A stretch of 64,000 nucleotides of DNA, taken from positions 1,178,001-1,242,000 of the forward strand of contig NC_064675.1 in assembly GCF_023278565.1 (NCBI RefSeq), written 5' to 3'. This DNA is from Colletotrichum lupini. Taxonomy: Eukaryota; Ascomycota; Sordariomycetes; Glomerellales; Glomerellaceae. The translations under genes were made by a program, and so were the position numbers. The notes beneath the pieces are model-generated. The model was not told where the DNA came from. It did no database searches and saw nothing but the letters and a program-made list of their open reading frames with translations. This document shows positions 1 to 14,500 of the stretch, piece by piece. The number at the start of each line of letters is the position of its first letter. Within the stretch, counting starts at the first letter, position 1.

Positions 1-3000
1 AAGTAAGTAAAAATTATTTTATAATAAGCTTAAGAAAGCTAGTTAGTTAAGGAACGATAGAACCCTTAAAAAACCTAGGTTTTTAAAAAGATATTCTAAT
101 TAACTTATAACGAGCTTATTAATAAACTAAAACGAGGGCTATATAATTACTATATTTATAAAGAGTTAGGACTTAGAAATAAACGTAATTTTTAGTACCC
201 CTATAAGTAATACTTACTCCCTTTTTTAAAGTATAATAATAAATAGTTATAAAATAATATATTTAATTAACGATAAGAGCTTATTTAAACCCGAGAGTTG
301 CGTATTATTAAATAATAAAGACTACGTTAAATTAAGAATTATTATATTACTTATTATTATACGCAGTATTTATATTATAAAGGGCGTCTTAAATAGACCT
401 AAAAAAAAGGGAACTTACGATTTAAAGCTCTAGAACGTTACTTATATTAAGGGATTTTATATTAATATAATCTTAAAGACTTTACTAAATAGAAGCGTAC
501 TTTAGTACTATAGTCTAGATTATACTTTATAATAAGGAACGCTTTATAAAAGTATTATTAAAAAGTAGCTTATTTAAAAAAATAATCTAGTCTTTTTTAA
601 ATATAAGCTCTTTTAATCCTATCCTTTTTTTATAAACCTTAAGCGTATTTTATAGAACCTAGTTAGTATTATATTATTAATTAACTATAAAAAATTATAT
701 TACTTATATTAATATACTTATAAGAAGTTTAATAGCGCGCTCCTTTAGTATTTTAAAATAGGTTATTTCGGACCTAATACTTTTTATTAATTACTAAATA
801 AAACTCGAGGTATATATATTAAACCTTTATTATAAATTAAGTATAAAATATATATATTATCTAAAGCTAAAATAATAGTTTTAAAAGGATTACCCTTAAA
901 AAGAGCTTTATAGCTATAGTACTATATATACTAAGATCTTTTCTACTTTAAACTATTTTTTAATAAACGATAATATATATTTATAGCTTTTAATAAATAT
1001 AATAAGTAGCTTAGGGGGTTCTTTTTAAGGACTAAAATAGAGGAAGAAGTACTTTTTATACTATAGAGCCTCGAGGTAGCGATTCGTTATTAAAAAGGGA
1101 CTTTAATTTACTTTTTTAAAAATAATAATAAGACCGCTTTTTTAACTCTAAACGTTAAATACGTATATAAAACGTAATATAATAAGCTAGGAATCGAAAT
1201 AGAACTTCTATTTTTATATATAAAGGAACTTATAAGTAACGCTAAAAAAGTAGGTTAATTTATAATTACTAAAGCTTATAAGATGCGCTTTTTTATAAAC
1301 CTCTTTACGAATTTATAGAACGAAATAGTACTAGTAGTAATTTTTATTTATAATATTACTTTATAAGAGGCTAATAAAGGAGATTTACTTATTATAATAG
1401 AAATTAACTAGTAAAAGCGGTATTAATATTAGTAATAAATAGGTTATTAAGTACGGGATTTTAAACTAATTACCCCGTATTTTAGTAGCCTCTATATATA
1501 TAGTTATTAAGTATACCCTTTTTATAAGGATTATAAGAGGGGTATATATTAAAAGGAGTTTAAAGTACTTCCCTATAGGTATATAAAATACTTAGTTAAA
1601 TATATATTAAAAATATATAACTTATATAAGGTCTAAATACCCGCGCTTAAGTAAATATTTATTATAAAAAATATTAAGTTTAATAAAGAAGTTTTTTATA
1701 ATCCTATATACGAGGAATAAGCTATTATAAATAAGTAAGTAAATTTAGTAATCTAAGAGATATAAGAACTCTTTAATATTAATAATAAGTTAGTTTAAAT
1801 ACTTAGGGAAGTAGATTTAGACTTTAGAAATATTAGTACTTAAAATAACTTTATAATTAAGAATAGTATGATTATTGGATTTTTAACTATTTAGGACGCT
1901 AAGTAATTAATAAACGTATTTTAAAGTATAGTAAATAAGGCTAAAGAAGCTAATATAGTTTTATTATTATTATTAATCCCTAAGATAACCCCCTTATATA
2001 AGCTTAGGGATAAGAATAAAAAAGGGAATATAATAACCGGGTTATAAACGGCTCTACGTAGTTTATAATCCTCTCTATAAGTATTTATATATACTATAAA
2101 AGTTCTTAAGCTTTTAATTCTTAATAGCTTTTAGTAAAACGCTAAAATACGTAGTAAACGAGGTACTAATTATAAAAAAATAAATCTTAATACTAAAGTC
2201 GATATTAGTAAAGAACCCTTATAATAAACCTCTATTATTATATAAGAACAGAGCTTATAAAAACCGCCTTATTAAGTACTAAATAAAGCTTTATTAAGTT
2301 TTAAATATTTAAACTAGGCCTATAGACCTCTATAATACTTTAATAATAATATTTTTATAACGCTTTTATATTTAAATATAAGAAATAGTAATTATTATAA
2401 CTATCTCTAAGACTACTTTTTTTATTATTTTTATACCTAATTAATAAAAAGCTATAGAGGAAAGTAATATAGGATATATAATACTTTATTAAGTAATAAA
2501 AAGAGTAATTTATAGGACCTATTTAGAGCGCTCTAGAGGAGTTTAAAAACTACGACTTATTAAAGTTAACTTTTAAAGCTTATTAAAAAAGTTTAGTAAT
2601 ATTAAATATCTCTTATTATAATTATAAAAACTACTTAGGGATACTATAAATATAAAAATAAAAAAGCTAAGGGATATTAGTATATAAGAAGAGATCGACC
2701 GTAATTTTAAATAAGGGATCCTATTTTTATTAAAGTAAGTATATATTTATAAATATAATATTAATAACGAGGTTAGCGAGGTGAAAATATATATATATAT
2801 AAGGGGGGATATATAACTACTTAACCCCTTATAAAATATATACGCTTCGATACTTATTATAAAGGCTTTTAAACTTATAATAATAATAGCTACTTAATTC
2901 GACTTTAAGGTAAACTAATATAATATTATTAATATATTCCTTAACGCGCCTCTTAAGAGTAATAAGTTAGTAATTATTAAACTCCTAGAGGGATATAAAG

Positions 3001-4150
3001 TTATTAATAAAATAAATAAGCTCTAACGCGCTTTATATAGCCTCCGAGACTTACTAATTCTTTAGTTCTAAACTTTTGTTTTTATATTTTATAATATAAA
3101 TATAATATATAGCTACGAGGAGATTTATATTTACTAAACTATAAATAAAAAAATAATATTAATATTCTATATTAATAATTTTATTATTTTATATTATTAA
3201 AATAACTAAAAGGCGGCTTAGGGGATCGTTAATAATATAAAAAAATATATTAACTTTAAAGAGAATAGACTAATTAATTACTTTCTTAAAGTACGGATTT
3301 TATAAAACCGTACTATTTATAAAGTTTATTTTATTTATAACGTATATATTAAGTAAGTTACTAAGCGCTTTAACCTTATAGATTTATTATATTTAGTTAC
3401 CTCTCTTTTTTAAAAAGAGTTTAAACTAAACGAGGGGTAAGTAATAAAAGAGGAAATAAAGAGTTACTAAGAGAAGGTCGAGAGTATACTTTATATAGTT
3501 ATTTTAATTAAACTAGACGTCGCCTTTACTTATTTATAATTATTATAGTTCTTAACCAACCTAAGCGCAACTTATATTAAAGTAATTAATTATTATATTT
3601 AATATTTTTATATAACGAAAGATTTTACGTTTTATTATAGTAATATACTAAGTACGTAATTATTATTTTTAATTGGAAATATTAGTTTTATAAATAACGA
3701 GGTAATATAACAATTATTTTAGAAATATATAATGTTTTTTTTTAGTAGCCTAATTTAATAAAAATTAGTATACTAAGTAACGGTTATAACGTTAATTATT
3801 AAAACTAAGATTTTTTACTTTAAAGAAACTATAAAAGAGATTATAGCTTTAAAGCGCCTTTTTAAAAACATTACCCTTAACTTAAGAAAAATATAGTTAG
3901 TTAACTATAATAATTAGTAAACGATTCGACTCGTTATAAAGGAAAAAGAAAAAATAGCTACTTAACTTTATTATATTAATATATAAAATATATAATTAAA
4001 ATAAGAGTACGCTAAAAATAGTTTTAAAGTTACTTATATATTAATAAAAAGTATATTAATAAATAGACTTATTAAAAACCTTTTACGAGCTAAGTTCGAA
4101 TATTTTTATATATTTCTTAACTTTTATAATATATAAAAAGCTATTATAAA
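1..4150 (+). mobile_element. RIP-degraded Ty1/copia retrotransposon relic
   Basis: Extremely AT/TpA-rich DNA with no usable reading frame. Read on the plus strand while allowing C-to-T and G-to-A changes, about 2900-3330 gives a copia reverse transcriptase: a FLNAPL-like block, an LxRALYGLRD-like block near 3030, and an FYINN block near 3166-3183 where YVDD is expected (both Asp codons GAT to AAT). About 3880-4130 gives the end of copia pol: an NNQQTIR-like RNase H stretch and an ADGLTK-PRAKFE-like terminal block. The order RT then RNase H supports plus orientation. Integrase and gag should lie upstream but I could not read them. No LTR pair was found. Superfamily call is fairly sure; the boundaries are guesses. 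Confidence 0.65.
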
Positions 4151-6105
4151 TAGCTAAAATAATTAAAAATAATTAATTTAGGCTATGCTTAGAAAAACTT
4201 AATACTTAAAAATAAATAATAAATAGAACTTAAAGTGCGGCCCGGAGGCTTAAAATAAATAAAATAAAAACCTCTTATAGCCTAAAGGCTTAAACTCTTA
4301 AAATAACTTTATTTTATAAAGTATATATATATAAAAATAAGACCTAAGCTTATACTTATTATTTAAACTCTTAGTTTATAAAATACGTAATTATTAAGAG
4401 TATAGTATTATTAAAAAGGAGGGTTAGTATACGCGCTAAAAAATACGTTTTATATATTTTAAAGTTTATAAAACTAAGAGTAATAGGGGTAGTAGGGGGC
4501 ATAAGAGCTAGAATAATTATTAAGTTAATAACTTAGGGTATAAAAGCGGGTAGTATAATAAGAAGTTAGTTATAAATAATTATAATAAGTATAAAAAAGG
4601 ACCGGGGGTATATATTAAAAAAGTCCTTTATATAAAAGCCGATATAGTTCTTATATATTCTCTAATTATTATATATTTAGTAAATAATACTACGGAGCTT
4701 AGTAATATCTTATTAAAACTATAGTTAAAAGTACGCTTTTTAATAATAAAAAAGGATAATATATTTATAAAAAAGGGAGTATTATTTATAATAACCTTAG
4801 TAAAGGCCTAGGCTATTAGTTATAAAACAACTAGTATATTAATATATTTTTTAGTTAAATAGTTATTAAAATAGCGCGTATATTAGTTATTATTTTTTAT
4901 AAAATAATAACTACTATCCTTAGGGTCGGTATATTAAAAGGCTATTTTAAAATAGGGTAAGTACTAAATCTCCCGTTCTTTAAGAGCCTCTCCCTTAAGC
5001 TTCTTAAGGACTAAGTATATATTAAATAAGCTTAGAATAATAAAAAGAACTATACTTACCGCGGGGGGTATTTTAACCTCTTAGCGTTCTTTTTTACTTT
5101 TTATTACTTTTTTAAAAAGAGCTAGCCTTATATTTTTTAAACCTTAAAATAATATTAAATAATTCTTAAAATAATAAGTATATAATATACCCTTTTTAAA
5201 GAGCTTATTATTTAAATTAATTTTATTTTTATTTTTAAACTCTAAGGGGGGGATAAATAAAAGCCCGTTAAAGCTCTTATTATTATTATTTACTTTATTA
5301 TTATTCTTATTATAGTTATTAAAGAGAGCTTTAAACTTAATAAAGTCCTTAGTATTTTAATTAATAACCTTAATATCCTCTTAGCTAAAGAGAGAGAGCT
5401 TAGTAGCCGGGCTTTAATAAGTAAATAAAAAGTTATAAAGGGGAGTAATAACTTAGAGGGGCTCCTTAATATTATTACTTATCTAAACTCTTAATAAACT
5501 ATATAATATATATATAAAAAGTATTATAAAAATTATATAAAACTTATTATTATTTTTAAACATATTAAATATTTATATTTAAAATAAAATTAATAAACGA
5601 TTTAATAATATAGGCGCGCGCGTATAGTAAATAGGGGTATTTATAATAATTATAAAAAGTTAAAAAAAAGAAAAAAGATAATAATTAAGTAATACTACGA
5701 GAATTTAGATATACGTAAAGTAGCTAAGTAGCCTCGCCCTTAATAATTTATATATTAAAAATAATAAAATACGCACTATTTTAAGTTAGGATTCTATTTA
5801 CTTTAAATAAAGGGATATATTTATAATAAACGCGGTTTAAAAAATACGTATCCCTTATACTTATTTTTCTTTTATTTATATTTAATTAAATTAGGCTTTT
5901 ATAAGGGTATTTAGAAATTCTATTTTAAGTATAATAACTCCTTAGTAATAGTAATTAGGGGGTATATTACGTAATAGGGATAGTAATCGTATTTTATAAA
6001 ATACCCGTTACGTACTAAATCACGTATCTATTTTAGATATTATATATATAGACCTTTTCCTTTTATCTATTTTTACTTTAATAGTTAAGCTACTTTTATT
6101 ATACT
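4151..6105. other. AT-rich RIP-mutated repeat DNA, unidentified
   Basis: Same TpA-rich decay as the preceding relic but no domain recognised on either strand. A minus-strand reading from about 5570 gives an Asn/Lys-rich stretch that could be a ruined gag, but this is too weak to name. Normal base composition returns at about 6106. Confidence 0.5.
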
Positions 6106-6505
6106 CCGTATACCCATTGCTACGTACTATAACTTATGATATATTTTTAAGATACAAGGCATTGATCATACGCTCGCTCATATGATGTTATAAAGTCCGG
6201 GTATTTCTTTTCCTTTTTTAATAGGAGAAGGAGATAAATTAGGATGATCTCAATGGTAATACAAGGTGCATTAGGTGTAAGTGTCACAGGATACAGGTGT
6301 ATGATTTATGGTATTCGAGCGCGTTAGAACATTAAGCTACCTAGCTACTTCAAAGACCGTCTGAATGGATTTTATATTTGGCTTCACAGCAAATCCACCA
6401 TCGCCTGACTATCCTGTGGCCGATCTATGGTCACTCCATCGCCGTAATCAGCACAGAACCTTATTCAGAATGCATCTAGAATATTCGAGTTCACCCAAGC
6501 CTAGC
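6106..6505. other. Intergenic edge of the gene island
   Basis: Transition from AT-rich repeat DNA to normal composition, downstream of the secreted-protein gene. Short plus-strand frames here overlap the gene antisense and show no domain. Nothing else is seen. Confidence 0.5.
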
Positions 6506-8213
6506 CTAACAAATACTATCACCTCCGTCTTTGAAAGCCACGATGCCTCCGGAAACGGACTGATAAAAGGTTCCACAGGGGCCCAAGGCGCCGCTGTTCC
6601 AATTGTCGTTGAAAGCGCCACCGCTGCCAGCGCGCACCTTGAACTTTTCTTCGCCCGTAACCCAGGAGCGGCCCATGAGATACCACACGTACTCGTCATC
6701 CGTCATAGCACGCTGGTCGTCCTGGACATAGTGGTAGACTAGCCCGTTGTTGGTGGAGAGCACAGACACGCCCTTGGACTTGGTATCTTTGGTCCAGCGC
6801 ACCGAACAGTTGCCGTGCTCGTCGACATCGACGCGCGTAATTCCGCCGGCCATACCTCTCATGTTGTTGAACTTGCCATTCATGTCCTGTCCGTTCTGGC
6901 CGGTGAAAAATGCTGGCCCGCCGTACGAGTTGAGTATCATGATTCCGGACTGTTTTTGCTGGGTATCATAATGAGCTAGCACGCTGTTCTGCACTGAGGC
7001 CTTATTGTCCATAAACAACGGCACCTGACACAAGAGCTGAGCGCTACTCTCCGCCTGTGGCGCTTGATGGTACACATTGAGATGCAGGCGAGGAGTATCG
7101 TTGTCGGTGATGGCCACATACTTATCGGCAATCAACGCAGGCGTTGCACCGGAGCCGCGCGCCGAAATAGCCGTGTTGGGGTCAAGTTCGGTTCGCTCAC
7201 CTGCGGAATAGGGAACTCGCCAACGTGTGCTAATCCCACCTTCAGAGCCGCTTTTAGTCGTCAGCGAATACATGTAGCCCGGCGCATTAGGTGTATTGAA
7301 TTTGCCAGACGGGCTTGTGACCATGTAAACGTCGGTGCCTGCCACAGCTATTCCATTCTCGACCGTTTCGCCATCAAGCCGAGCCTTGTGTATTTTGTTG
7401 CTAGGCGTGATGTAGCCATATGTGGTTGAGTTGGCCAGCGTACCGTTGGCGCTGGTGTCGAGCTGCACTGCACCAGTAGTGAACCAGATATTCTTCTCGA
7501 TGTCAAACATGGCGTTGAGCAACTGATCACCTTCTTGCAGTTGAGGGCGCAGATCAACGGTACGCGTGGTTTTAAAGTAAGGGCGTCCCTGGCAAGTATC
7601 ACGATGCACGACCCAGATCATGCCCTGGGCCGAACTGACTAGAACGTCGTTCGTTTTGACAATGTACTCCATGTATGGGATGTTCAGCGCTTGGTTGTCA
7701 TCTTCTGGATACCACGCCGCAAGTACGTCCATCGAATCCGGATCCAGTGCCACCAGTCCGTACTTCAAGGTGGTTGTATTGATGTAGCCCGACGTCAGTT
7801 GATTGTCTTGGCCCCAGAGGAAGACGAAGGCAGGCTGGGCTTTTGCGCTGGTACGTGTCTTTACACCGCGCGGTCCGGGAAAGTCCTGACTGCCGGAATT
7901 GCCGCCATCGCTATGCAGCGATGACGCTTCCGGAAGCCAGATGAAAGGGGCCGATAATGGCTTGCATTCAGCTGCTTCGCCGGTGAATGGGACACTTGTA
8001 AAATTCTGGGAATTCTCAAGTACTGGAGCTTTGGGATACGAAATAGGGGTAGGAACGTCCTGAAAGTGGAAAATCGAAGGTCAGAATAAGTAACAGAGGC
8101 CTTACGATAAGAGAAAGTAATCATACTTGACATGAACCCGCAGGTTTTGCTACAATTCGGACGCTTCCCATTGCTAGCAGGGACGACCATAAGGGTACTC
8201 GGAAAAGGAGCAT
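6506..8213 (-). CDS. Predicted secreted protein of unknown function, two exons
   Basis: Exon 1 is 8213-8127 (29 codons) and exon 2 is 8059-6506. The 67 bp intron 8126-8060 has a GTATGA donor and a TTTCAG acceptor, and phase 0 is kept across it. The product is 546 aa. The first ~25 residues (MLLFRVPLWSSLLAM...) look like a signal peptide. The mature part is rich in Gly, Asn, Thr and aromatic residues with many short strand-like segments and probable N-glycosylation sites; a beta-propeller-like fold is a guess. No catalytic motif was recognised. An internal in-frame TTG near 7768 marks only where a single-exon reading would begin; the frame is open upstream to the splice acceptor. The gene stands alone between two RIP-ruined repeat blocks, but its own frame is intact with normal codon use. 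Confidence 0.75.
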
Positions 8214-8297
8214 AATGGCGCAAGCTCTGTGCTAGACAACTAGCGAAGGGAAGATGAAACGGAGATTAATGAAAGTCAGAAGAGGGTGCTGTATAGT

Positions 8298-8502
8298 TGT
8301 TGGTATCCCTATTACAGGGTAGTTAGTTCGAACCGTAGTTAACGAAGAGATTAATTGAACTATATAAATATTTACGTAATAGGTATAAAAAAGAGGTTCT
8401 AACCGTAAGTTAGGCTAGCTATAATAATCGTAAATAGGGCCCCTAATTAGCCCTTACGTAGTCGGCTATATACCGTAGTCGAATTAGATTTTTAATTTAA
8501 TA
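8298..8502 (-). repeat. 3' LTR of the 7.4 kb element
   Basis: Aligns without gaps over most of its length with 15519-15723; the differences are nearly all C/T or G/A. The outer ~50 bases (8298-8345) are almost unmutated, while the inner part carries TpA-type changes. Confidence 0.8.
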
Positions 8503-8507
8503 CTAAC

Positions 8508-8521
8508 TTTCTCTTTCTTTT
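8508..8521 (-). other. Polypurine tract of the LTR element
   Basis: On the minus strand this is an A/G-only run immediately before the LTR, the expected site of plus-strand priming. It is the main evidence for the element's orientation. Confidence 0.55.
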
Positions 8522-11500
8522 ATCGATTTAACTACTATAGTTAGAAGTATAATTCGACCTCGGGCCCGTTTACTATATCGTCTCCTTTTCCCCCTTTTTT
8601 CTATTTTTTTTATATAATCTATTTTTTTATTTATATAATAACTTTTCCGCTACTTATAAATTACTCTCATCCCTTATTTAGTACTACTTTTATAAAAGCG
8701 TTTATAAGGTTATTTTTATTATTAATTTAATAAATCTCGAGTATTTCGTACCTTTTATACGATTACCTAAGGGCTATAATATTAATTATAAGCCTTTTTT
8801 CCTTTATCGTTCCTAATTTAACGAGGTATTTATATAGCGAGTAGGAATTAATATAAATAACTATTAAAATAGGTAGAAGGCTAATTCGATTAGTAATCTT
8901 CCTTAGCGTCGTTAAAATCGTATAAGAGAGGTTAATATTATTAACTATACCGTAAACCTCCGATACTAATATACTTCTCGTTACCCGCTTATTTTCAATT
9001 AACGAGTAGTAGATTATATTATTATATATAATAAATTCGCTCTTATTTATACTCTCGTTAATTAGGATAATAACATACCCTAATTACGAAGTAAGGTCGT
9101 TATTATTCGTAAATAACTTATTAATAAAGACGTAGAGCTTACTAATTATAAAGTTAATTAGGTAATAAACGAGACCTCGATCGAGATTCGTTTATTATTA
9201 CTTAAGCCGTTTATTAAGTACCTCGACGTTTTATTTAGTTAGATCTATAACTTATACTACCCTAACGTGGTTAAAAATCGCCTTAAGTTAATAAATACTT
9301 ATAATATATACCCCTTACACAAGCTTAGCCTTATACTATTTTTTAATATTAGTTATATTTAGATTAATAAAGTTAATTCTCTTACCCTACCCCTTTTATT
9401 AAAAAATAATAGTTTCTTTTTTAATTATAAAAATCCCGTCGTTAAATACTAGAGGAGTATTTATTATAAAGACCTCTTTTAGCTTCGCTACGAAGCCCGC
9501 TTTTTAAAGCTCCTTATCCTCCTTCTTTATAAAGTTAATATTAAATAGGCTTAATATATTATTAGTTTATATTCTAACGATTTTAAATTAGTCGCCTTCG
9601 TACTCCGTAACTAATAAGTACGGGTCGTATATAGAGGTAACTATTAATAGTTAATTAATATAAAAATCGTAGTAAGTAGCCTATTAATAAGTACCCGATT
9701 TTATAAGCCTATATAGTAGCTTAAGTACTTTAATAATCGTACTTTCTAAGTACTTACTAGCTATTTCCTTTAGTAAATAGGCTAGGATTTTTCTTATAAG
9801 CCCTGTAGCTAATTAGGTATAGGCCTAGGTAATATTACGGCTCTAAATCTTATATCCCTTCTTCTATAGTAATACTATTAGTACTATTATTAATCGTTAG
9901 CTATAGCACTATATAGTAGGTAATTATATAAGTAGCGTCGCCTTTTTAACGTCGCCGTACCCCTAAATTACGTATCTAAACTTCTTATATAGCTAGGGTA
10001 TTCCTTTCTTTTTAATTTTACGAACTATTTATAATTTAAATATGCGGAGGTTTATATATTTTTCTAGGTCGTATAAGATAAATTAATAGACCCCTCGATT
10101 ACGAAAAGTATCTACTTTAATAAGATCTAATCCCTTATACGGCTTTTTAGTAGTTATAATTACGCCTTCCTTACGTAATTTAACCGCTAGCTCGAAATCG
10201 GCTTTCTCTTTTACTATATAAAAGGTATTAATTACCTCGTTATTAATAATAAATTGCTACGTTAGGGCTTACCGTCGTAGTCTTTTATAATATTTTACTA
10301 GTAGTATTAGTACCCTTTTAGTAATTTCCTCTTCCTCGTCGTTTATTAGTATTGCTATAACGATTTCGTCGAGGATAATTTCCTATACTTTTATTACGGG
10401 TTATATAGTTTCCCCTAGCTCTTCTTCTTTTTATAAGTTAGAAATTACCTCGTTAGGATCTATATAGTACGGTTTAATTACCGTAATTAATACTTTAAGT
10501 AGCTAGTTACGATCTTTCGTAACTATATAAGAGCGCTCGTTAATAAAAATTAACTTATATAGCCTAGCCTATTATTAGGTAATTTCGTACTATACTCGTA
10601 TATCCGAATTTAGCGGCATATTTAGATTATTCCCTATATTGGGCCTATTGTGCGTAGTAATTACCTCGTTAATTTACCTTTTTATACTTATCTCGCGTAG
10701 TACTTATATTACTTTTTTAATTACTCGGGCTCGTTAGCTTATACTTAGTAATAGTAGCGAGGCTAAGGTCGTTCTTAAATATACTCTAAATACTAATAGC
10801 GTTAATATAAGTCCGTTAGGCCTTATAATATCGTTATAATATTTAAGTACTATCTAGAGGTATTTGTTATTAATAAAATCTGGATTTTCCTCTTTAATAA
10901 TTCTAAACGCCCTTTTTAACTACTAGTGTGCCCTTTTTACTTTTTTAATACTATAGTACGCTTTAATAAGTACGATTTTTAGTTATATACCGTAAGCTAT
11001 TATATTATCCCTAAATTCTATTAACTTAAAGCTAGTATTAGCGTCGGTTCTAATACTATCTAGCGGTCCTTAGTATATATCGATCTAGCTTTTTTATAAG
11101 GCTACTTATACTATTTTTATTTATAAATCCTAGAAGAATTACCCTACTTAAAAGGATATAGCTACGTTAATTATATATAGTACTAGCTAACTATTTAAGT
11201 AAAAGATATCGACGACGATTTTTTAGTTAAAGTTAAGCTTATTACGTAATTTAAACTTAAATTCACGTAAGCTCTGCGTATTTATTTAGTATTAGTAATA
11301 TACTTTTATTAACTACTCTAGCGCCCCTATTTTAATATTATTATTACTTAATTATTTTAAGAGGTTATATAGCCTCGTAACTAACGGGTACCTAAATCTC
11401 TAGTATAGTTTTCTAAGCTTACTTTCCGTTAAGTAATTAATTAACTTCGTATTATTAATAAGCTTTATAAACGTATACCCCTATTATTATTTAACTATCT

Positions 11501-14500
11501 CGAAGTACTTATTATTAAAAATTCTGTTCTTTATATTATTAAATATAATACCTAGTCGATCTATATTTTTTAGATATAGGAGAAATGGGGTATTAATAAG
11601 TAAAATATAGAAAGTTATCGTTCCGAAGTGCGTCTCTATTTCTATTATACTTAGGGCGACGATTTCCTTACCTAGGCCGAAACTAATCTTTATAATACCC
11701 GCCGTTAACGTATTAAGCGTTACTAATACGATCTTTTATAGTACTTAAAATTACCCTTTTCCTCTAGTTAATTATTATAATACCCTAATATCTAGGATAA
11801 TTTTATAAAAATCGTCTACGCCGTACTTTTTATTCGCATAGAATGCTTATACGAGCTTAGTATTTAAAGGATCTAAGTAGTATAAAAAGGGCTCCTCTAG
11901 CTATTCCTAGATTTACTTAGTACTATATTCCTTTTTTTTAAATATTAAGAGAGATAGCGTCTTCTCCTTAATTATTAAAAGAATAGGCTTTAGCTTTATT
12001 AGATTCGCCCTTTTAGCCGCCTCCGTATTTATTATCTAAAGGACCTTCCCTTATTATTTATAAATAAAAGCCTATTTATTAAGAGCTTTTACTACCCTCT
12101 ATTCGTTTAGCCTCGTATATCCTCTAGAGGCTAATAGGGTAAAAAAAGAGTAGTTAATATTATCGATTTTATTATAATCTAATTCGTTAGTATAAAGGGT
12201 AAGATCTTCTTTATCTTCCGAATCTCCTATAAGGGGCATATACTTTAGGCCGCTATTTTAGCTACTATCGCTAGGTTCTATACCCCCGGATCTGCTCTTA
12301 TATATAACGAGGAATTAGTTAAACTAACGAGGGCTAGTTTTATTATCTACTACTCTCGACTTTTTATACTATTCGTACGATTTAATACGCTCTTTTTTAA
12401 AGTAGTTACTTAACTAATATTTATCTTTTTTATAAATATAGTATTACTTCTTTTATTACTTTATTTATAAATTAAATTTTTACTTATTTAACGAATCTAG
12501 GCCTCCTTACTAGCGATTATCGTATCTAGCCTCTTTTCTTTTCTTATTATACGTTCGATCGACTTAATATTATTAGTAAGGGCCGTTATATACCTAGAGG
12601 TAGGTTTAGCGCGGTATTTTTATTTTAATATCAAAACTAGATCTTAGCCTTAAGTAAAGCGTCTCGTAGTTTTTAGGTGCTTAGTATAGGGTTATTTTTA
12701 TTTTTAATATACGCTAGACTATAGTATAGAGATATCTAACTTTTTATTTATTTATCCCCTTATTTAGCTAGGTTTTTACCAGCTTACTAATTCGATTAAT
12801 CAAGCTCTTTAAGGATCTTTACTCGTAATTTACCCTCTATTATCCTAGCTATAGATATAAAAGAAATCACTTATAACTTAAATAGGAGCTCTAGGTTCTT
12901 ATTATAGGTCTCGAAGCGGCTTCGGATTACGTTAATTATACTAAAAAAGTCGTTTTAATCGAGATTACGTACTACTTTATAATAGTAATTAGAGGCTTTG
13001 TTTATAAATACGATATTAATTACTAAATAGTACTAGTACTCCCTAATTCTGACTTTTTTATAATAATCGTAAAATATTATTAGGGTTTTTTATAAGACCT
13101 TATACTTCCCTCTAGAGTATAATTTCTTTTTTAAAAAGATCTTTTTAAGGTTTATAAATTACTTTATATTTATTATTAAATTTTCGGTATTTATATATAA
13201 TCCCTACGTCGCTGCGTACTATTAGTAACTTTAGGTCGTTTACCTCCTTTTTTATTAACTAATCGGCGCCGAATTTCGTATTAGTAGTAGTAACGAGTTA
13301 TAGATCGAAATAGGTAGAATTATTAATTATCGTACTTTTAGTACTATATTTTGCCCCGGTATATCCTTTTATAATAATAGATTTCTATTAGTAATTATAG
13401 AAAGGAAATCTAAATCGTTTACCTTTTTTTTAAATTCGTTAAAGCGATTATACGCTCTATCGACCTATACCTAGTTTTATAATACGAATTCTTTTTTTAT
13501 AATTATTATTATTAGTATTTCGTATAGCTCTCGCGATTATAATTACGTTAGTAATACCCCTCGCCCATAGAGGAATTTATTAACTACTTTTATAATTCCT
13601 AGGCTTGCGATTGCGAACTATTTATTTAATTAGTAGCTAAGGTCGTTTACGATTTTATAAAATAAGGGTTGCCCCTATAGCCCCTTTTTCTTATAAACCT
13701 TAGTTAAATAGATTAATACTACGTTAATTTACTTACTATTAAGCTAATTTACGATTCTATATATTTACGTCCCTTAATAATCTAAGTTAATATTTATTTA
13801 TTTATAAGGGATTAGGATTCTATCTAGGATCGGGTTTTATTCTCTTCTTTTTTACCCTAACTTACTAAGAATCGTACTCTAGCTTATACTTATATTAATA
13901 ATCGCTAGCGTATTTAATCTTAACGGGGATATATCTAATCTGCGCGCTAGTTATAATAAATCCGTACTTTTACTACCTAACGAATTCATTAAGGTCTAAG
14001 AGATTCCCGCTTCTTCTTACTATTTCGCTACTACTCTCGCTTTTACTATTTTTAGTAATTATTACTACCCTTTTAAATCGCTAGCTATCGTACTTATTAA
14101 GATCCTCTTTTTTATTTAGTATAAAAGGGTAGGTTTTAGTAGTTCTTTTTTATAATAGTAGTAGTAGACGTTTATATTATTATAAAAAAATATAGTAATT
14201 AGTCTCGGGATTTTTACTAGTTACCGATTTTTATTATCCCGTATACTTCTAGCCTCTTAAGCCTCGTACTTTTTATAATCTCTAAATAACTTCCTTCCTT
14301 AACCTACCTCTTTTAGGGCGGTATTTTATAAAAATAGTTAAAAATAAATACCGGGCGGCTTATAGAGGAGCTATATAGGCTATTAAGAACCGTATAGGCC
14401 GTTAAGTACGGTTAATAAAGTTAAGCCCTCTTTTTTATAAAATCATAGATTTTAAGGACTTATTAAAAATACCTACTTATTACTTATACGTAATAGGGTT

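Noticed and set aside
8320..8345. TTCGAACC string in the LTR, considered as a tRNA T-arm
   Set aside because: It is repeated in the partner LTR and has no tRNA-like surroundings; the string is partly palindromic by itself.
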